Shown: positions 45,165 through 54,652 of the stretch, one piece after another
Layout: the number at the start of each line of letters is the position of its first letter
How positions within the stretch are numbered: the first letter of the stretch is position 1
NCBI RefSeq assembly: GCF_030412015.1
Contig: NZ_JASNRD010000001.1
Span: 496,001-560,000, forward strand
Direction: 5' to 3'
Length of the DNA: 64,000 nucleotides
Source: Massilia sp. YIM B02763
GTDB lineage: Bacteria; Pseudomonadota; Gammaproteobacteria; Burkholderiales; Burkholderiaceae_D
The notes under the pieces: model-generated
Databases searched by the model: none
The model's input: the letters and a program-made list of their open reading frames with translations, nothing else
What the model was told of the DNA's origin: nothing
Made by a program: the position numbers and the translations under genes

Positions 45165-46532
45165 ATGCCAACCCAGCAAGCCGCCTCCTTCCTGCGCAGC
45201 GCCGCCCGCCCCCTCAGCGGCGGCGAGCACGACTACGACGCCCTGCTCGACCTGGTCGGCGACGCCCGCTTCGTGCTGCTGGGCGAAGCCACCCACGGCA
45301 CCCACGAGTTCTACGAGGAGCGCGCCCGCATCACCCGCCGCCTGATCGAGGAAAAAGGCTTCCACGCCGTGGCCGTCGAGGCGGACTGGCCGGACGCCTA
45401 CCGCGTCAACCGCTACGTGCGTGGCCAGGGCGAGGACAAGGACGCCGACGCGGCGCTCGGCGGCTTCAAGCGTTTCCCGAACTGGATGTGGCGCAATACC
45501 GACGTGGCGCGCTTCGTCGAATGGCTGCGCCGGCATAATGGACAACGGCGTGGCCAACGGGGTGGCCAGCAGCATGGCCAGCACGGCAGCGTCGCGCGCC
45601 AGGTCGGCTTCTACGGCCTGGACCTGTACAGCATGTTCACCTCGATCGGCGAAGTGCTCGACTACCTGGAACGGGTGGACCCGCAGGCCGCCACCCAGGC
45701 GCGGGCGCGCTACGCCTGCTTCGACCACTATGACGAGGACAGCCAGCATTACGGCTACACGGCCAATATCGACATCTCGGCGTCCTGCGAACAGGGCGTG
45801 ATCGAACAGCTGGCCCAGATGCAGCAGCGCGCGCTCGAGTACATGCGGAAGGACGGCGCCGAGGACGGCTTCTTCTACGCCCAGCAGAACGCCTGCCTCG
45901 TCAAGAATGCCGAGGAATACTACCGCACCATGTTCCGTGGCCGCATCTCGTCCTGGAACCTGCGCGACAGCCACATGGCCGAGACGCTCGACGCACTCGC
46001 CGCCTACCTGACGGGGGACGGCGAACCGGCCAAGATCGTCGTGTGGGAACACAACTCGCACATCGGCGACGCGCGTGCCACCGAGGTCGGCGAGCTGGGC
46101 GAATGGAACGTGGGCGAACTGGCGCGCAAGGCCTACGACGGCCAGACCCGCCTGGTCGGCTTCTCGACCTACGACGGCTACGTGACGGCGGCGTCCGAAT
46201 GGGACGGCCCGGCCGAGCACAAGCGCGTGCAGCCCGGCCTGGCCGGCAGCTACGAAGCGCTGCTGCACGAGGTCGGCCTGCCCCGCTTCCTGCTTCCCCT
46301 GCGCGCGCCGGGTCCGGCGCGCGACATCCTGATGGAGCGCCGCCTGGAGCGCGCCATCGGCGTGCTCTACCTGCCGCGCACGGAACGCCAGAGCCATTAT
46401 TTCTCGGCCCAGATGGCGCGCCAGTTCGACGCCGTCATCCACATCGACCGCACCACGGCCGTGCAACCGCTCGACCGGGGCGGCGGCTGGCACGCGCAGG
46501 AGCCGCCCGAAACCTATCCTTCGGGCCTGTAG
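45165..46532 (+). CDS. Erythromycin-esterase-family protein
   Basis: A 455-residue protein of the EreA/succinoglycan-biosynthesis family. Motifs: VLLGEATHGTHEFYEERA (Glu and His), AVEADWPDAYRVNRYV, ISSWNLRDSHMAETLDAL and VVWEHNSHIGDARATE, which supply the conserved active-site Glu and His residues. Relatives hydrolyse macrolide lactones, but most members, especially those with a phosphoribosyltransferase partner, have other, unknown substrates, so a resistance role should not be assumed. Between residues ~124 and 143 is a low-complexity insert rich in Gln, Gly, Arg and His (GQRRGQRGGQQHGQHG). Last of the Hsp20-PRT-SRPBCC-esterase group. ATG 45165. Confidence 0.92.
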   Translation: MPTQQAASFLRSAARPLSGGEHDYDALLDLVGDARFVLLGEATHGTHEFYEERARITRRLIEEKGFHAVAVEADWPDAYRVNRYVRGQGEDKDADAALGGFKRFPNWMWRNTDVARFVEWLRRHNGQRRGQRGGQQHGQHGSVARQVGFYGLDLYSMFTSIGEVLDYLERVDPQAATQARARYACFDHYDEDSQHYGYTANIDISASCEQGVIEQLAQMQQRALEYMRKDGAEDGFFYAQQNACLVKNAEEYYRTMFRGRISSWNLRDSHMAETLDALAAYLTGDGEPAKIVVWEHNSHIGDARATEVGELGEWNVGELARKAYDGQTRLVGFSTYDGYVTAASEWDGPAEHKRVQPGLAGSYEALLHEVGLPRFLLPLRAPGPARDILMERRLERAIGVLYLPRTERQSHYFSAQMARQFDAVIHIDRTTAVQPLDRGGGWHAQEPPETYPSGL

Positions 46533-48949
46533 CCGGCCGGGGCGGCAGCGTCGCCGAGCACGACGAAGCGGTCACGTCCCGCGCGCTTGGCTTCGTACAG
46601 CGCCGCATCGGCCTGTCCCAGCAAGCGTTCCTGGTCGGGCAAGGGTCCGGCGCCGGCGTCGGCGAGCGTGATGCCCACGCTGGCGCTCACGGCCAGCTCG
46701 CCCGCGCTCGTGGCGAACGGCGCGCGCATCGCCTCGACCACCTGGGCGCCGGTTTGCGCGGCCTGCGCCACGCCGCCCACGTCTTCCAGCACGATCACGA
46801 ACTCGTCGCCGGCCAGGCGCGCCACGGTATCGACGGCGCGCACGCTCGCGGACAGGCGGCGCGCGAACTCCTGCAGCACCTCGTCGCCCACGCCATGGCC
46901 CCAGGTGTCGTTGATGCGCTTGAAATGGTCGATGTCGAGGTAGGCCAGTCCCAGCACGCTGCCCTTGCGGCGCGCCCGTTCGAGCGCGCGCGCCAGCGTC
47001 TCGTTGAACAGGCGGCGGTTGGCGATGCCGGTCAGGTCGTCCACGCGCGCCATCTGCACCAGGCGGCGCTCCGCTTCCTTCATGCGGGTCATGTCGTGCG
47101 CGAGCGCATAGACGCCCGTCACCGCGCCCGCCTCGGCACCCGGCGCAGCGCCCGCGTCCGCACCCACCGCAGCGCCGCCGCGGTCCGGCACGAACGTCCA
47201 TTCGAGGATGCGGTGCTGCCCGGCCGCCTGCAGCGCCATCTCGAAGCGCACGCCGTTGCCGGCGAAGGCGCCCAGCAGGCGCGCCCTGGCGCCGTCGTAG
47301 CCGGGCTTGCCGAGCGCTTCCAGCAGGTGCATGCCCTCCACGCGTCCCTCGCCCAGGCCCAGCCAGGCACGGAAGGTAGCGTTGGCGAAGCCCAGCCGGT
47401 GGTTGCGGTCGATGTAGCAGATCAGGACCGGCAGGTTGTCGGCGATCAGGCGCAGGCGCTGCTCGCTGGCCGCCTGCACCAGTTCGGCTTCCTTGCGTTC
47501 GCTGATGTCCATCGCCAGCACGTAGAAGCCGGCGACGCCGAGGTTGCCGTCGTCGTCCTCGATCACGTCGGGCAGGTAGTCGATCAGCTGGTGGCGCCGC
47601 TTGTCGTCGCTGCGCACGTCCTCGACCCGTCCACGCTCGCCGCGCAGCACGGCGCGCACCAGCGGCTCCAGGCGCGCGTAGCCGGCCTCGCCCAGCGCCT
47701 CGCGCACCGTGCGGCCGCAGGCTCCGCCCGCCAGGCCGAGCATGCGCTCGAAGCCGGCGTTGGTGAAGACGATGCGCTCGTCGCGGTCGACGTAGGCGAT
47801 GGCGGCCGGCACGTTGTCGGCGATGGCGCGCACCCGGTTCGACGCCTGCTCGCGTTCGTGCACCAGGCCGTGGAAGGCGCGCGCCAGTTCGCCGATCTCG
47901 TCGCGCCGGCACAGTTGCGGGTCGGCCTGCAGCGCGGCGCTGCCGACGCCGCCGCGGCGCATCGCCGCCACCTTGCGGCGCAGCGCGTCGAGGGGACGCA
48001 GGCGGCGCCGCACCAGCCACCAGGCAAAGCCGCCGGCCAGCAGCGCCAGGGCGGCGGCCACCGCCAGCACGCGGCGCCGCATGCGCGCCATCGGCGCGAA
48101 CGCCTCGTCGCTCGGGTAGCGCGCGCCCAGCACCCAGCCCGTGCTGCGCAGGCGCTTGTAGGTGAAGATGGCCGCGCCCTGGCGGTCGACGCCGTGCAGC
48201 CAGCCCTCGAAGCCATGCAGGGCGCGCTGCGCGCCCGGATACCCGTCCATCTTGTCGCCCGCCGCGGCATCGAGCCGTTCCATCAGGCGTTCGCGGTTCG
48301 GATGGTCGATCACGACGCCGTCGGCCGACATCAGGAACAGGTAGCCGCTGCGGCCCGGCTTCAAGGCGTCGATCTGGCGCAGGAAGTTCGAGTGCTGCAG
48401 GTCGATGCGCCCGGCCAGCACGTAGGCCAGGTCGCCGGCCGCGTCGAACACGGGCACCGTCACCAGCACGATCTGGGCGCCGGACAGGCGGCTCTGGAAC
48501 GGTTCCGACACCAGGCCGTGGCGCCGCCGCACCGTCTCTTCGAAGTACTGGCGCCCGGCGCCGGTGAGCGGCTGGGCGCTCGGCATCGAGGATCCGGACG
48601 CCACCAGGTCCCCGTTGCGCGCGAACGCGACGACGTTGACGAAGCCGTCCAGCGCGCCCGGTTCGCGCTCGCTCAGCCAGGCCTGCAGGCGGCGCGGATC
48701 GTGCAGGGCGGCCGGCGGCACGGAGCGCGCCAGCACGTCCATCTCGCGCACGCGCGCCTCCAGGCGGTCGTCGATGAAGGCGGCGGCGCTGGACAGCAGC
48801 GCGAACTGCTGGTCGCCCAGCACGGCGCGCATGTCGTGCTCCGCCACCGTCAGCGCGAGCGGCCCGACCAGCAGCGTGGCGCCCAGCACCAGCGCCCCGA
48901 CCGTGACGGCCAGGCGCGAACGGACGGTGATGGGCAGGAGGGATCGCAA
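46514..48949 (-). CDS. Membrane diguanylate cyclase: dCache-HAMP-PAS-PAS-GGDEF
   Basis: An 811-residue sensor that makes cyclic-di-GMP. TM1 (about 12-36), a periplasmic double-Cache domain (about 40-285, with [19 protein letters not shown]), TM2 (about 293-315), HAMP (to ~370), two PAS domains (about 375-490 and 500-635, each ending in a MDISERK- or HDMTRMK-type linker) and a GGDEF domain. The active motif is RLAGDEF, a functional variant, with RAVD as inhibitory site five residues upstream. It starts with TTG at 48949 because no in-frame ATG precedes TM1; this is somewhat uncertain. It is convergent with the erythromycin-esterase-like gene, overlapping its end by 19 bp. Confidence 0.93.
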   Translation of the reverse strand: MRSLLPITVRSRLAVTVGALVLGATLLVGPLALTVAEHDMRAVLGDQQFALLSSAAAFIDDRLEARVREMDVLARSVPPAALHDPRRLQAWLSEREPGALDGFVNVVAFARNGDLVASGSSMPSAQPLTGAGRQYFEETVRRRHGLVSEPFQSRLSGAQIVLVTVPVFDAAGDLAYVLAGRIDLQHSNFLRQIDALKPGRSGYLFLMSADGVVIDHPNRERLMERLDAAAGDKMDGYPGAQRALHGFEGWLHGVDRQGAAIFTYKRLRSTGWVLGARYPSDEAFAPMARMRRRVLAVAAALALLAGGFAWWLVRRRLRPLDALRRKVAAMRRGGVGSAALQADPQLCRRDEIGELARAFHGLVHEREQASNRVRAIADNVPAAIAYVDRDERIVFTNAGFERMLGLAGGACGRTVREALGEAGYARLEPLVRAVLRGERGRVEDVRSDDKRRHQLIDYLPDVIEDDDGNLGVAGFYVLAMDISERKEAELVQAASEQRLRLIADNLPVLICYIDRNHRLGFANATFRAWLGLGEGRVEGMHLLEALGKPGYDGARARLLGAFAGNGVRFEMALQAAGQHRILEWTFVPDRGGAAVGADAGAAPGAEAGAVTGVYALAHDMTRMKEAERRLVQMARVDDLTGIANRRLFNETLARALERARRKGSVLGLAYLDIDHFKRINDTWGHGVGDEVLQEFARRLSASVRAVDTVARLAGDEFVIVLEDVGGVAQAAQTGAQVVEAMRAPFATSAGELAVSASVGITLADAGAGPLPDQERLLGQADAALYEAKRAGRDRFVVLGDAAAPAGYRPEG

Positions 48950-49116
48950 GGTCGTCGTATCTCGGCGGCGCTGCGTGTGTCGCAGCCCCGCCAGTATATG
49001 TCACAGTTGTAAAGCCGGGCCCCAAGCGCCGCGACGAAACCGTATGCTCGGCAGCGTTGTTGGTTTACGATGTGCATCTTGATGATCCGGCACCACCATT
49101 ATCCAAAAACGGGGAC

Positions 49117-49608
49117 ATGAGTAAATACACCTTGAACGTCAACGGACGAGCCCAGACCGTCGACGTCGAAGCGGACACGCCGCTGCTGTGGGCCTTGCGC
49201 GACACCCTGGGCCTGGTCGGCACCAAGTACGGCTGCGGCATGGGCGTGTGCGGCGCCTGCACGGTGCATGTGGACGGCCAGCCGGCGCGCTCCTGCCAGC
49301 TGCCCGTCGCCAGCGTGGGCAAGCGCAAGGTGACGACGATCGAGGGCCTCGATGCGCAGGCGCGCCATCCGCTGCAGCAGGCCTGGCAGGAACTCGACGT
49401 GCCGCAGTGCGGCTATTGCCAGGCGGGCCAGATCATGACGGCGTGCGCGCTCCTCAAGCAGCATCCGCGCCCCACGGACGCCCAGGTCGACGAGGCCATG
49501 GCCGGCAACCTGTGCCGCTGCGCGACCTACGTGCGCATCCGCGCCGGCATCCACCGCGCCGCGGAGATCGGTGCGACCGAGGCGGCCGCCGGAGGGAACA
49601 AGGCATGA
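49117..49608 (+). CDS. Molybdenum hydroxylase small subunit, 2Fe-2S (IorA-like)
   Basis: A 163-residue iron-sulfur subunit of a xanthine-oxidase-family enzyme of the isoquinoline/aldehyde oxidoreductase type. The plant-type 2Fe-2S cysteines are in [18 protein letters not shown], with a further Cys in SCQLPV; the second cluster is in [12 protein letters not shown] and [12 protein letters not shown]. These pass electrons from the molybdenum centre. Start ATG 49117. Its end overlaps the large-subunit start as ATGA, so the two are made together. No FAD-subunit gene follows, which matches IorAB enzymes that give electrons to cytochromes. Confidence 0.95.
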   Translation: MSKYTLNVNGRAQTVDVEADTPLLWALRDTLGLVGTKYGCGMGVCGACTVHVDGQPARSCQLPVASVGKRKVTTIEGLDAQARHPLQQAWQELDVPQCGYCQAGQIMTACALLKQHPRPTDAQVDEAMAGNLCRCATYVRIRAGIHRAAEIGATEAAAGGNKA

Positions 49609-51836
49609 CGCGCGCCGCCACTTCCCCTGCCCGCCGCCGCTTCCTGGGCCAGTCGGCCGGCGCCCTGCTGCTCGCCATGCAAGGCGGCGCCATCTCCCTG
49701 GCCCGTGCGGCGGACCTGGAACAGGCGGGCGAATTCGCGCCGAACGCCTTCATCCGCATCGGCACGGACGGCCGCGTGACGCTCGTGTCCAAGCAGCCGG
49801 AGATCGGCCAGGGCATCAAGACCTCGCTGCCGATGGTGCTGGCCGAGGAACTCGACGTCGATTGGAAGGACGTGCGCGTGGTCCAGGGCGACCTCGACCC
49901 CGTCTACGGCCCGCAGGGCGCGGGCGGTTCGACGTCCACCCCGACCAATTACGAGAACTTCCGCAGGCTGGGCGCCACCGCGCGCACGATGCTGGTGCAG
50001 GCGGCGGCCCGCACCTGGGGCGTGCCGGCGTCCGAATGCCGCCCCGGCCAGGGCAGCGTGCTGCACGCGGCGAGCCGGCGCAAGCTCGGCTACGGCGCCC
50101 TGGCGAAAACGGCGGCCGCGCTGCCGGTACCGGACGCGAAGGACGTGGCGCTGAAGGACCCGTCGACCTATCGCCTGCTCGGCACGCGCGTCGGCGGCGT
50201 CGACAACGGCCTGGTCGTCGCGGGCAAGCCCCTGTTCGGCATCGACACGCGCCTGCCCGGCATGCTCTACGCCACCTATGTGAAATGCCCGGTGCTGGGC
50301 GGCCGTCCCGTCGGCGCCAACCTGGCGGCGATCAAGGCGATGCCCGGCGTGAAGGATGCGTTCGTTGTCGAAGGCACGGACAACCTGAACGGCCTGCGCC
50401 CGGGCGTGGCCATCGTCGCCAACTCGACCTGGAACGCGCTGCGCGCGCGCAAGAAGCTCGAGGTGACGTGGGACGAGGGCGACGGTGCGAAGCACAGCTG
50501 GGCGGGGTTCGAGGCCCAGGCGCAGGCGGCGTCCGGCGACCCGGGCCAGGCCGTGCAGCGCCGCGACGGCGACGTCGATGCCGCGCTGGCCGGCGCCGCG
50601 CGCACCGTGGAAGCGGCCTACAGCTATCCCTTCATCTCGCACGCCAGCATGGAGCCGCAGAACTGCACCGCGTGGTTCAAGCCGGAGTCCGGGGTGCTGG
50701 AACTGTGGGCGCCGACGCAGAATCCCGGTGCCGGACAGGCGCTGGTCGCGTCCACCTTCAACCTGCCGAAGGAAAGGATCGTCCTGCACATCACGCGCAG
50801 CGGCGGCGGCTTCGGGCGCCGGCTGTCGTCCGACTTCATCGTCGAGGCGGCCGCCATCGCGCAAAAGGTGAACGCGCCCGTCAAGCTGACCTGGACGCGC
50901 GAGGACGACCTGCAGCAGGACCACTTCCGCGCCGGCGGCTTCCACTTCCTGCGCGGCGGCGTCGACGAGCAGGGCAAGGTGGTGGCCTGGCACGACCATT
51001 TCGTCACCTTCGCCAACCGCGTCGAGAAGGAAAGCGGCAGCGTGCTGCAGCCGGGCAGCGGCGGCAACCTGTCCGGCGACGAGTTCCCGGGCCGCTGGGT
51101 GCCGAACTGCCTGATCGAGCAGACGCCGCTCGAATGCCGGATCCCGATGGGACCGTGGCGCGCGCCGGGCAGCAACGTGTTCGCCTGGGTGTTCCACAGC
51201 TTCATCGACGAGCTGGCGCATGCGGCCGGCCGCGACCCGGTCGCCTTCCGCCTCGATTTGCTGGGCGACAAGGACATGATGCCGGGCACCGGCGAGCGCG
51301 GCACGCCCTACAACGTGGCGCGCATGCGCGGCGTATTGAAGGCCGTGGCCGAGAAGTCGGGCTGGGGCGGGCGCCGCTTCCCGCGCGGGAAAGGCGCCGG
51401 CGTCGCCTTCCACTTCAGCCACCGCGGCTACGTCGCGCAAGTGGCCGAAGTCACCGTCACCAGGGACGGCAAGCTGACCGTGGACCGGGTCGTCGTCGTC
51501 GCCGACGTCGGCGCCCAGATCGTCAACCTGTCCGGCGCCGAGCACCAGATCGAGGGTTCCGTGATCGACGGCCTGTCGACGCTGATGCTGCCGGAACTGG
51601 ACATCGAGAAGGGCCGCATCGTGCAGTCGAACTTCCACGACTACCAGCTGATGCGCATGCCGGACATCCCGACGAAGATCGAATCGCACTTCCTCAAGAC
51701 CGATTATCCGGTCACGGGACTGGGCGAGCCGGCCTTCCCGCCACTGGCGCCGGCCGTCTGCAACGCCATCTTCGCCGCCACCGGCAAGCGCGTGCGCGAG
51801 CTGCCGCTGTCGAAGGCGGACCTGAGCTGGAGCTGA
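49605..51836 (+). CDS. Molybdenum hydroxylase large subunit, Mo-cofactor binding (IorB-like)
   Basis: A 743-residue molybdopterin subunit. The N-terminus [20 protein letters not shown] is a twin-arginine signal, so the folded complex is probably moved to the periplasm, the small subunit travelling with it. Family motifs: [97 protein letters not shown] and, near the C-terminus, [19 protein letters not shown], which holds the catalytic Glu. The substrate (an aldehyde or N-heterocycle) cannot be told. ATG 49605 has GGAGGG upstream. A TPR-methyltransferase gene follows after 1 bp. Confidence 0.94.
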   Translation: MTRAATSPARRRFLGQSAGALLLAMQGGAISLARAADLEQAGEFAPNAFIRIGTDGRVTLVSKQPEIGQGIKTSLPMVLAEELDVDWKDVRVVQGDLDPVYGPQGAGGSTSTPTNYENFRRLGATARTMLVQAAARTWGVPASECRPGQGSVLHAASRRKLGYGALAKTAAALPVPDAKDVALKDPSTYRLLGTRVGGVDNGLVVAGKPLFGIDTRLPGMLYATYVKCPVLGGRPVGANLAAIKAMPGVKDAFVVEGTDNLNGLRPGVAIVANSTWNALRARKKLEVTWDEGDGAKHSWAGFEAQAQAASGDPGQAVQRRDGDVDAALAGAARTVEAAYSYPFISHASMEPQNCTAWFKPESGVLELWAPTQNPGAGQALVASTFNLPKERIVLHITRSGGGFGRRLSSDFIVEAAAIAQKVNAPVKLTWTREDDLQQDHFRAGGFHFLRGGVDEQGKVVAWHDHFVTFANRVEKESGSVLQPGSGGNLSGDEFPGRWVPNCLIEQTPLECRIPMGPWRAPGSNVFAWVFHSFIDELAHAAGRDPVAFRLDLLGDKDMMPGTGERGTPYNVARMRGVLKAVAEKSGWGGRRFPRGKGAGVAFHFSHRGYVAQVAEVTVTRDGKLTVDRVVVVADVGAQIVNLSGAEHQIEGSVIDGLSTLMLPELDIEKGRIVQSNFHDYQLMRMPDIPTKIESHFLKTDYPVTGLGEPAFPPLAPAVCNAIFAATGKRVRELPLSKADLSWS

Positions 51837-51837
51837 C

Positions 51838-53358
51838 GTGGACGATCCGGGCGCCCTGCTGCGACAGGCCGTGCAGCTGCACCAGCAGGGCCGCCTGGAC
51901 ACGGCGGCCACGCTCTACCGCCGCGTGCTGGAGGCGGCGCCGCGCCAGTTCGACGCGCTGCACCTGCTGGGCGTGATCGAGCGCCAGCGCGGCAACCCGG
52001 CGCGTGGCGCGGAGCTGATCGGCGCGGCGCTACAGGTCGATCCGGACCAGGCCAGGGCCCACTGCAACCTGGGCGCCGCGCTGCAGGACCTGGACCGTCC
52101 CGTCGAGGCGCTGGCCAGCTACGACGCGGCGCTGCGCCTCGATCCGCGCTATGCGCTCGCCTGGAACAACCGCGGCAACGCGCTGCGCCGCCTGGGTCGC
52201 CACGGCGAGGCGCTGGACAGCTACGAGCGCGCGCTCGGCATCCAGGACGCCTATCCGGAAGCCTGGTGCCAGCGCGCCATGCTCCTCAACGACCTGGGCC
52301 GCCACGAGGAGGCGGCCGCCAGCGCCGAACGGGCCCTGGCGCTGCGGCGCGGCTACGCCGACGCCCTGCTCGCCCTCGGCAACGCGCTGCAGGGCATGGA
52401 CCTGCCCGCCGACGCCGTCGCCGCCTACGACGCGGCCCTCGCCGCCGCGCCGCGCCAGGCCGACGCCTGGTGCGCGCGCGGCGCCGCCCTCAAGAAGTCC
52501 GGCGACCTGGCGGCGGCGCTGGACAGCTACGACCGGGCGCTCGCGTTGCGGCCGGATTACGCGCTGGCCGCCCACTACCGCGCCAATGCGCTGCGCGCCC
52601 TCGGCCGCATCGAGGACGCCAGGGCCGCCTACCGGCAGGCGCTGGCGCTGGGCGCGGACGCGAACGACATCGCCTTCGCCCTGGCCGCGCTGGGCGAAGG
52701 GGCGCTGCCGGAGGCGGCGCCGCCGGACTACGTGCGCGCACTGTTCGACGGCTATGCCGGCCATTTCGAGCGCCACCTGGTGGAGCAGCTCGGCTACCGC
52801 ACCCCGGCCCTGCTCGAGGCGCTGCTGGCCAGGCATGGCGTGGCGCCCGGGGCCGGCGACGCCTGGCACGTGGCCGACCTGGGCTGCGGCACCGGCCTGT
52901 GCGCGCCCTTCCTGCGGCCGCTGGCGGCGCGGCTGACGGGCGTGGACCTGTCGCAGAAGATGCTGGACCGGGCCGCGCGGCTGGCGTCGTACGACGCGCT
53001 GGCCTGCGCCGAGATCGGCGCCTGGCTCGCCGGACAGGAAGACGGCTGCGACCTGCTGGTCGCGGCCGACGTGCTGGTCTATATCGGCGCGCTGGACACC
53101 CTGTTCGCGCGCGCGCATGCCGCGCTCAAGGCGGGCGGGCGGTTCGCGTTCTCGTGCGAGGCGCTCGAGGCGGCGGATGCGGCGGATGCGGCGCAGGGGT
53201 ATGCGATCCAGGTGTCGAACCGGTTCGCGCACGCGCCGGCCTATGTGGAGCGCTGCGCGGCGCGGGCGGGGTTCGCCGTCGTCGAAGCGCGGCAGGCGGT
53301 GCTCAGGCGCGAGCACGGGGAGGATGTGCAGGGGTGGGTGGTATTGCTCGCACGGTGA
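51838..53358 (+). CDS. TPR-repeat protein with C-terminal SAM-dependent methyltransferase domain
   Basis: A 506-residue fusion. The N-terminal ~290 residues are about eight tetratricopeptide repeats of ~34 residues, for example ARAHCNLGAALQDLDRPVEALASYDAALRLDP and ALAWNNRGNALRRLGRHGEALDSYERAL. The C-terminal part is a class I methyltransferase with ADLGCGTGLCAPFLRPLAARLTGVDLS (SAM-binding motif I, about residue 345) and DLLVAADVLVYIGALDTLF. TPRs may recruit a protein partner whose methylation this domain carries out; the target is unknown. GTG at 51838 is the start, 1 bp after the molybdenum-enzyme gene stop, so it is in that operon. A strong hairpin follows (53367-53397). Confidence 0.92.
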   Translation: MDDPGALLRQAVQLHQQGRLDTAATLYRRVLEAAPRQFDALHLLGVIERQRGNPARGAELIGAALQVDPDQARAHCNLGAALQDLDRPVEALASYDAALRLDPRYALAWNNRGNALRRLGRHGEALDSYERALGIQDAYPEAWCQRAMLLNDLGRHEEAAASAERALALRRGYADALLALGNALQGMDLPADAVAAYDAALAAAPRQADAWCARGAALKKSGDLAAALDSYDRALALRPDYALAAHYRANALRALGRIEDARAAYRQALALGADANDIAFALAALGEGALPEAAPPDYVRALFDGYAGHFERHLVEQLGYRTPALLEALLARHGVAPGAGDAWHVADLGCGTGLCAPFLRPLAARLTGVDLSQKMLDRAARLASYDALACAEIGAWLAGQEDGCDLLVAADVLVYIGALDTLFARAHAALKAGGRFAFSCEALEAADAADAAQGYAIQVSNRFAHAPAYVERCAARAGFAVVEARQAVLRREHGEDVQGWVVLLAR

Positions 53359-53366
53359 CTCCGGGG

Positions 53367-53397
53367 GCAATGGTGGGCATGTGGTGCCCACCATTGC
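53367..53397. terminator. Perfect 13-bp stem-loop between convergent genes
   Basis: GCAATGGTGGGCA (53367-53379) and TGCCCACCATTGC (53385-53397) are exact complements around a 5-nt loop. It lies between the end of the TPR-methyltransferase gene (plus) and the end of the nicotinamidase gene (minus) and can serve both as terminator. Confidence 0.75.
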
Positions 53398-53399
53398 GC

Positions 53400-54005
53400 C
53401 TATGCCACCGACAACGCCGTCATGCCCACTTCGCCCAGGCGCACCGGCACGGCCCCGCGCGCCACCATGCGGTCGAGCGCGCGCCGGCCATCGCCTTCCT
53501 GGACGTCCACGGCACGCATCGCCTCGGGCACGATGATCGTCGTGAACCCTTCTTCCAGCGCGTCGGTGACGGTGTTCAGCACGCAGTAGTCGGTCGCCAG
53601 GCCGCACACCGTCACGCGGTTCACGCTGCGCGCCCGCAGGCGCGCCGCCAGCGTGGTGCCGTTGAAGGCGGAATAGGCGTCGACGCCGGCCGTGTCGGCC
53701 TTCGAGATGATCACCGCGTCGTCGGGCAGCGCCAGTTCGGCGGAGAATTCCGCGCCCGGCGTGTTGGCCACGCAGTGCGGCGGCCAGGGGCCGCCCTGCT
53801 CGGCGAACGAGCAGTGGTTGGTCGGGTGCCAGTCGCGCGACGCGAAGATCGGCAGGCCCTGCTCGCGATACAGCTCGATCAGGTGGTTGATCGGAGCGAT
53901 GACTTCATGGCCCGCGGCCACGCCGAGCGCCCCGCCCGGCAGGAAATCGACCTGCATGTCGATCACGAGCAAGGCATCGTCCTTGTCGAGGTGGATCGCA
54001 CTCAT
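53400..54005 (-). CDS. pncA: Nicotinamidase/isochorismatase-family hydrolase
   Basis: A 201-residue nicotinamidase, converting nicotinamide to nicotinate for NAD salvage. Catalytic triad: Asp in LLVIDMQVDFLPGG, Lys in VIISKADTAGVDAYSAF and Cys in VCGLATDYCVLNTV. The metal site is in SRDWHPTNHCSF. These match PncA rather than general isochorismatases. ATG 54005 is chosen because GGGAG lies five nt upstream; an ATG four codons earlier is the alternative. It is convergent with the TPR-methyltransferase gene. The sirtuin at 37 kb makes nicotinamide, so both may belong to the same salvage pathway, though they are 16 kb apart. Confidence 0.94.
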   Translation of the reverse strand: MSAIHLDKDDALLVIDMQVDFLPGGALGVAAGHEVIAPINHLIELYREQGLPIFASRDWHPTNHCSFAEQGGPWPPHCVANTPGAEFSAELALPDDAVIISKADTAGVDAYSAFNGTTLAARLRARSVNRVTVCGLATDYCVLNTVTDALEEGFTTIIVPEAMRAVDVQEGDGRRALDRMVARGAVPVRLGEVGMTALSVA

Positions 54006-54105
54006 TTTGTCTCCCATTGACACGGCACGGCGCCGCGGATGCGCCATTGTCGCGCAAACCGCCGCGCCGTGCCGGGATCGGCACGCCGGGCGTGCTCAGC
54101 CGCAC

Positions 54106-54468
54106 TCAATGACGCGTCTGTGCCGCATTCGCCGCCGCCGCGCGCGCCGCCGGGTCCGGATCCAGCGCGCCCAGCCGGTCGAGGATGGCCGCCGCGCGCT
54201 CGGCCAGCGCCGGGTCGGGCACATTGACCGTCAGCTGGCAGTCGCGCACGGCGTCCTGGGCGACCGGTGCATAAGTATGGGTGTAGGCGGTCTTGCCCTT
54301 CACCTCGGGGGCATCGCCGGTGACGAAGTTGCCCTGCACGGGGCCGGTTTCGTCGATGCGCACGTCGATGGCGACGTCATCGGCCGCAATGCCGGCCTCC
54401 AGCAGCTCGGCACGCGCCTGCTCGGCGGCGGTCACGTGCATGAAGGTACGAACGATCGGGTTTTGCAT
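54106..54468 (-). CDS. Small stress-type protein of unknown function
   Basis: A 120-residue protein. It starts MQNPIVRTFMHVTAAEQARAELLEAGI, followed by ADDVAIDVRIDETGPVQGNFVTGD. This N-terminal pattern is like the YflT/GSP17M general stress-protein domain (a short beta strand, then a helix that increments and a loop), but the match is weak. The rest is Ala/Asp-rich with one beta-rich segment (AVRDCQLTVNVPD) and a charged Ala-rich tail. No signal peptide. AGGAG lies upstream of the ATG at 54468. It is transcribed toward the nicotinamidase gene (100 bp gap) and may be co-transcribed. Confidence 0.75.
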   Translation of the reverse strand: MQNPIVRTFMHVTAAEQARAELLEAGIAADDVAIDVRIDETGPVQGNFVTGDAPEVKGKTAYTHTYAPVAQDAVRDCQLTVNVPDPALAERAAAILDRLGALDPDPAARAAAANAAQTRH

Positions 54469-54652
54469 GATGGCTCCTGCATGAATGCACTTGGACCCAC
54501 CGTACCAGAAATGCATCGCGGATGGCGCCCGCCGTGCGCCGTCATGCTTATACAAATTATAAATTTACTTTTGTGACAAACACACGTAACGTGCGGCACG
54601 AAGTTTTTGCTTTAGTACAATCCTGCCCACCCTATTCCGCGAGCCTCAACCC

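Noticed and set aside
45165..46532. Macrolide-resistance gene
   Set aside because: The family match is clear, but members next to phosphoribosyltransferase and Hsp20 genes have unknown substrates; nothing here indicates a macrolide.
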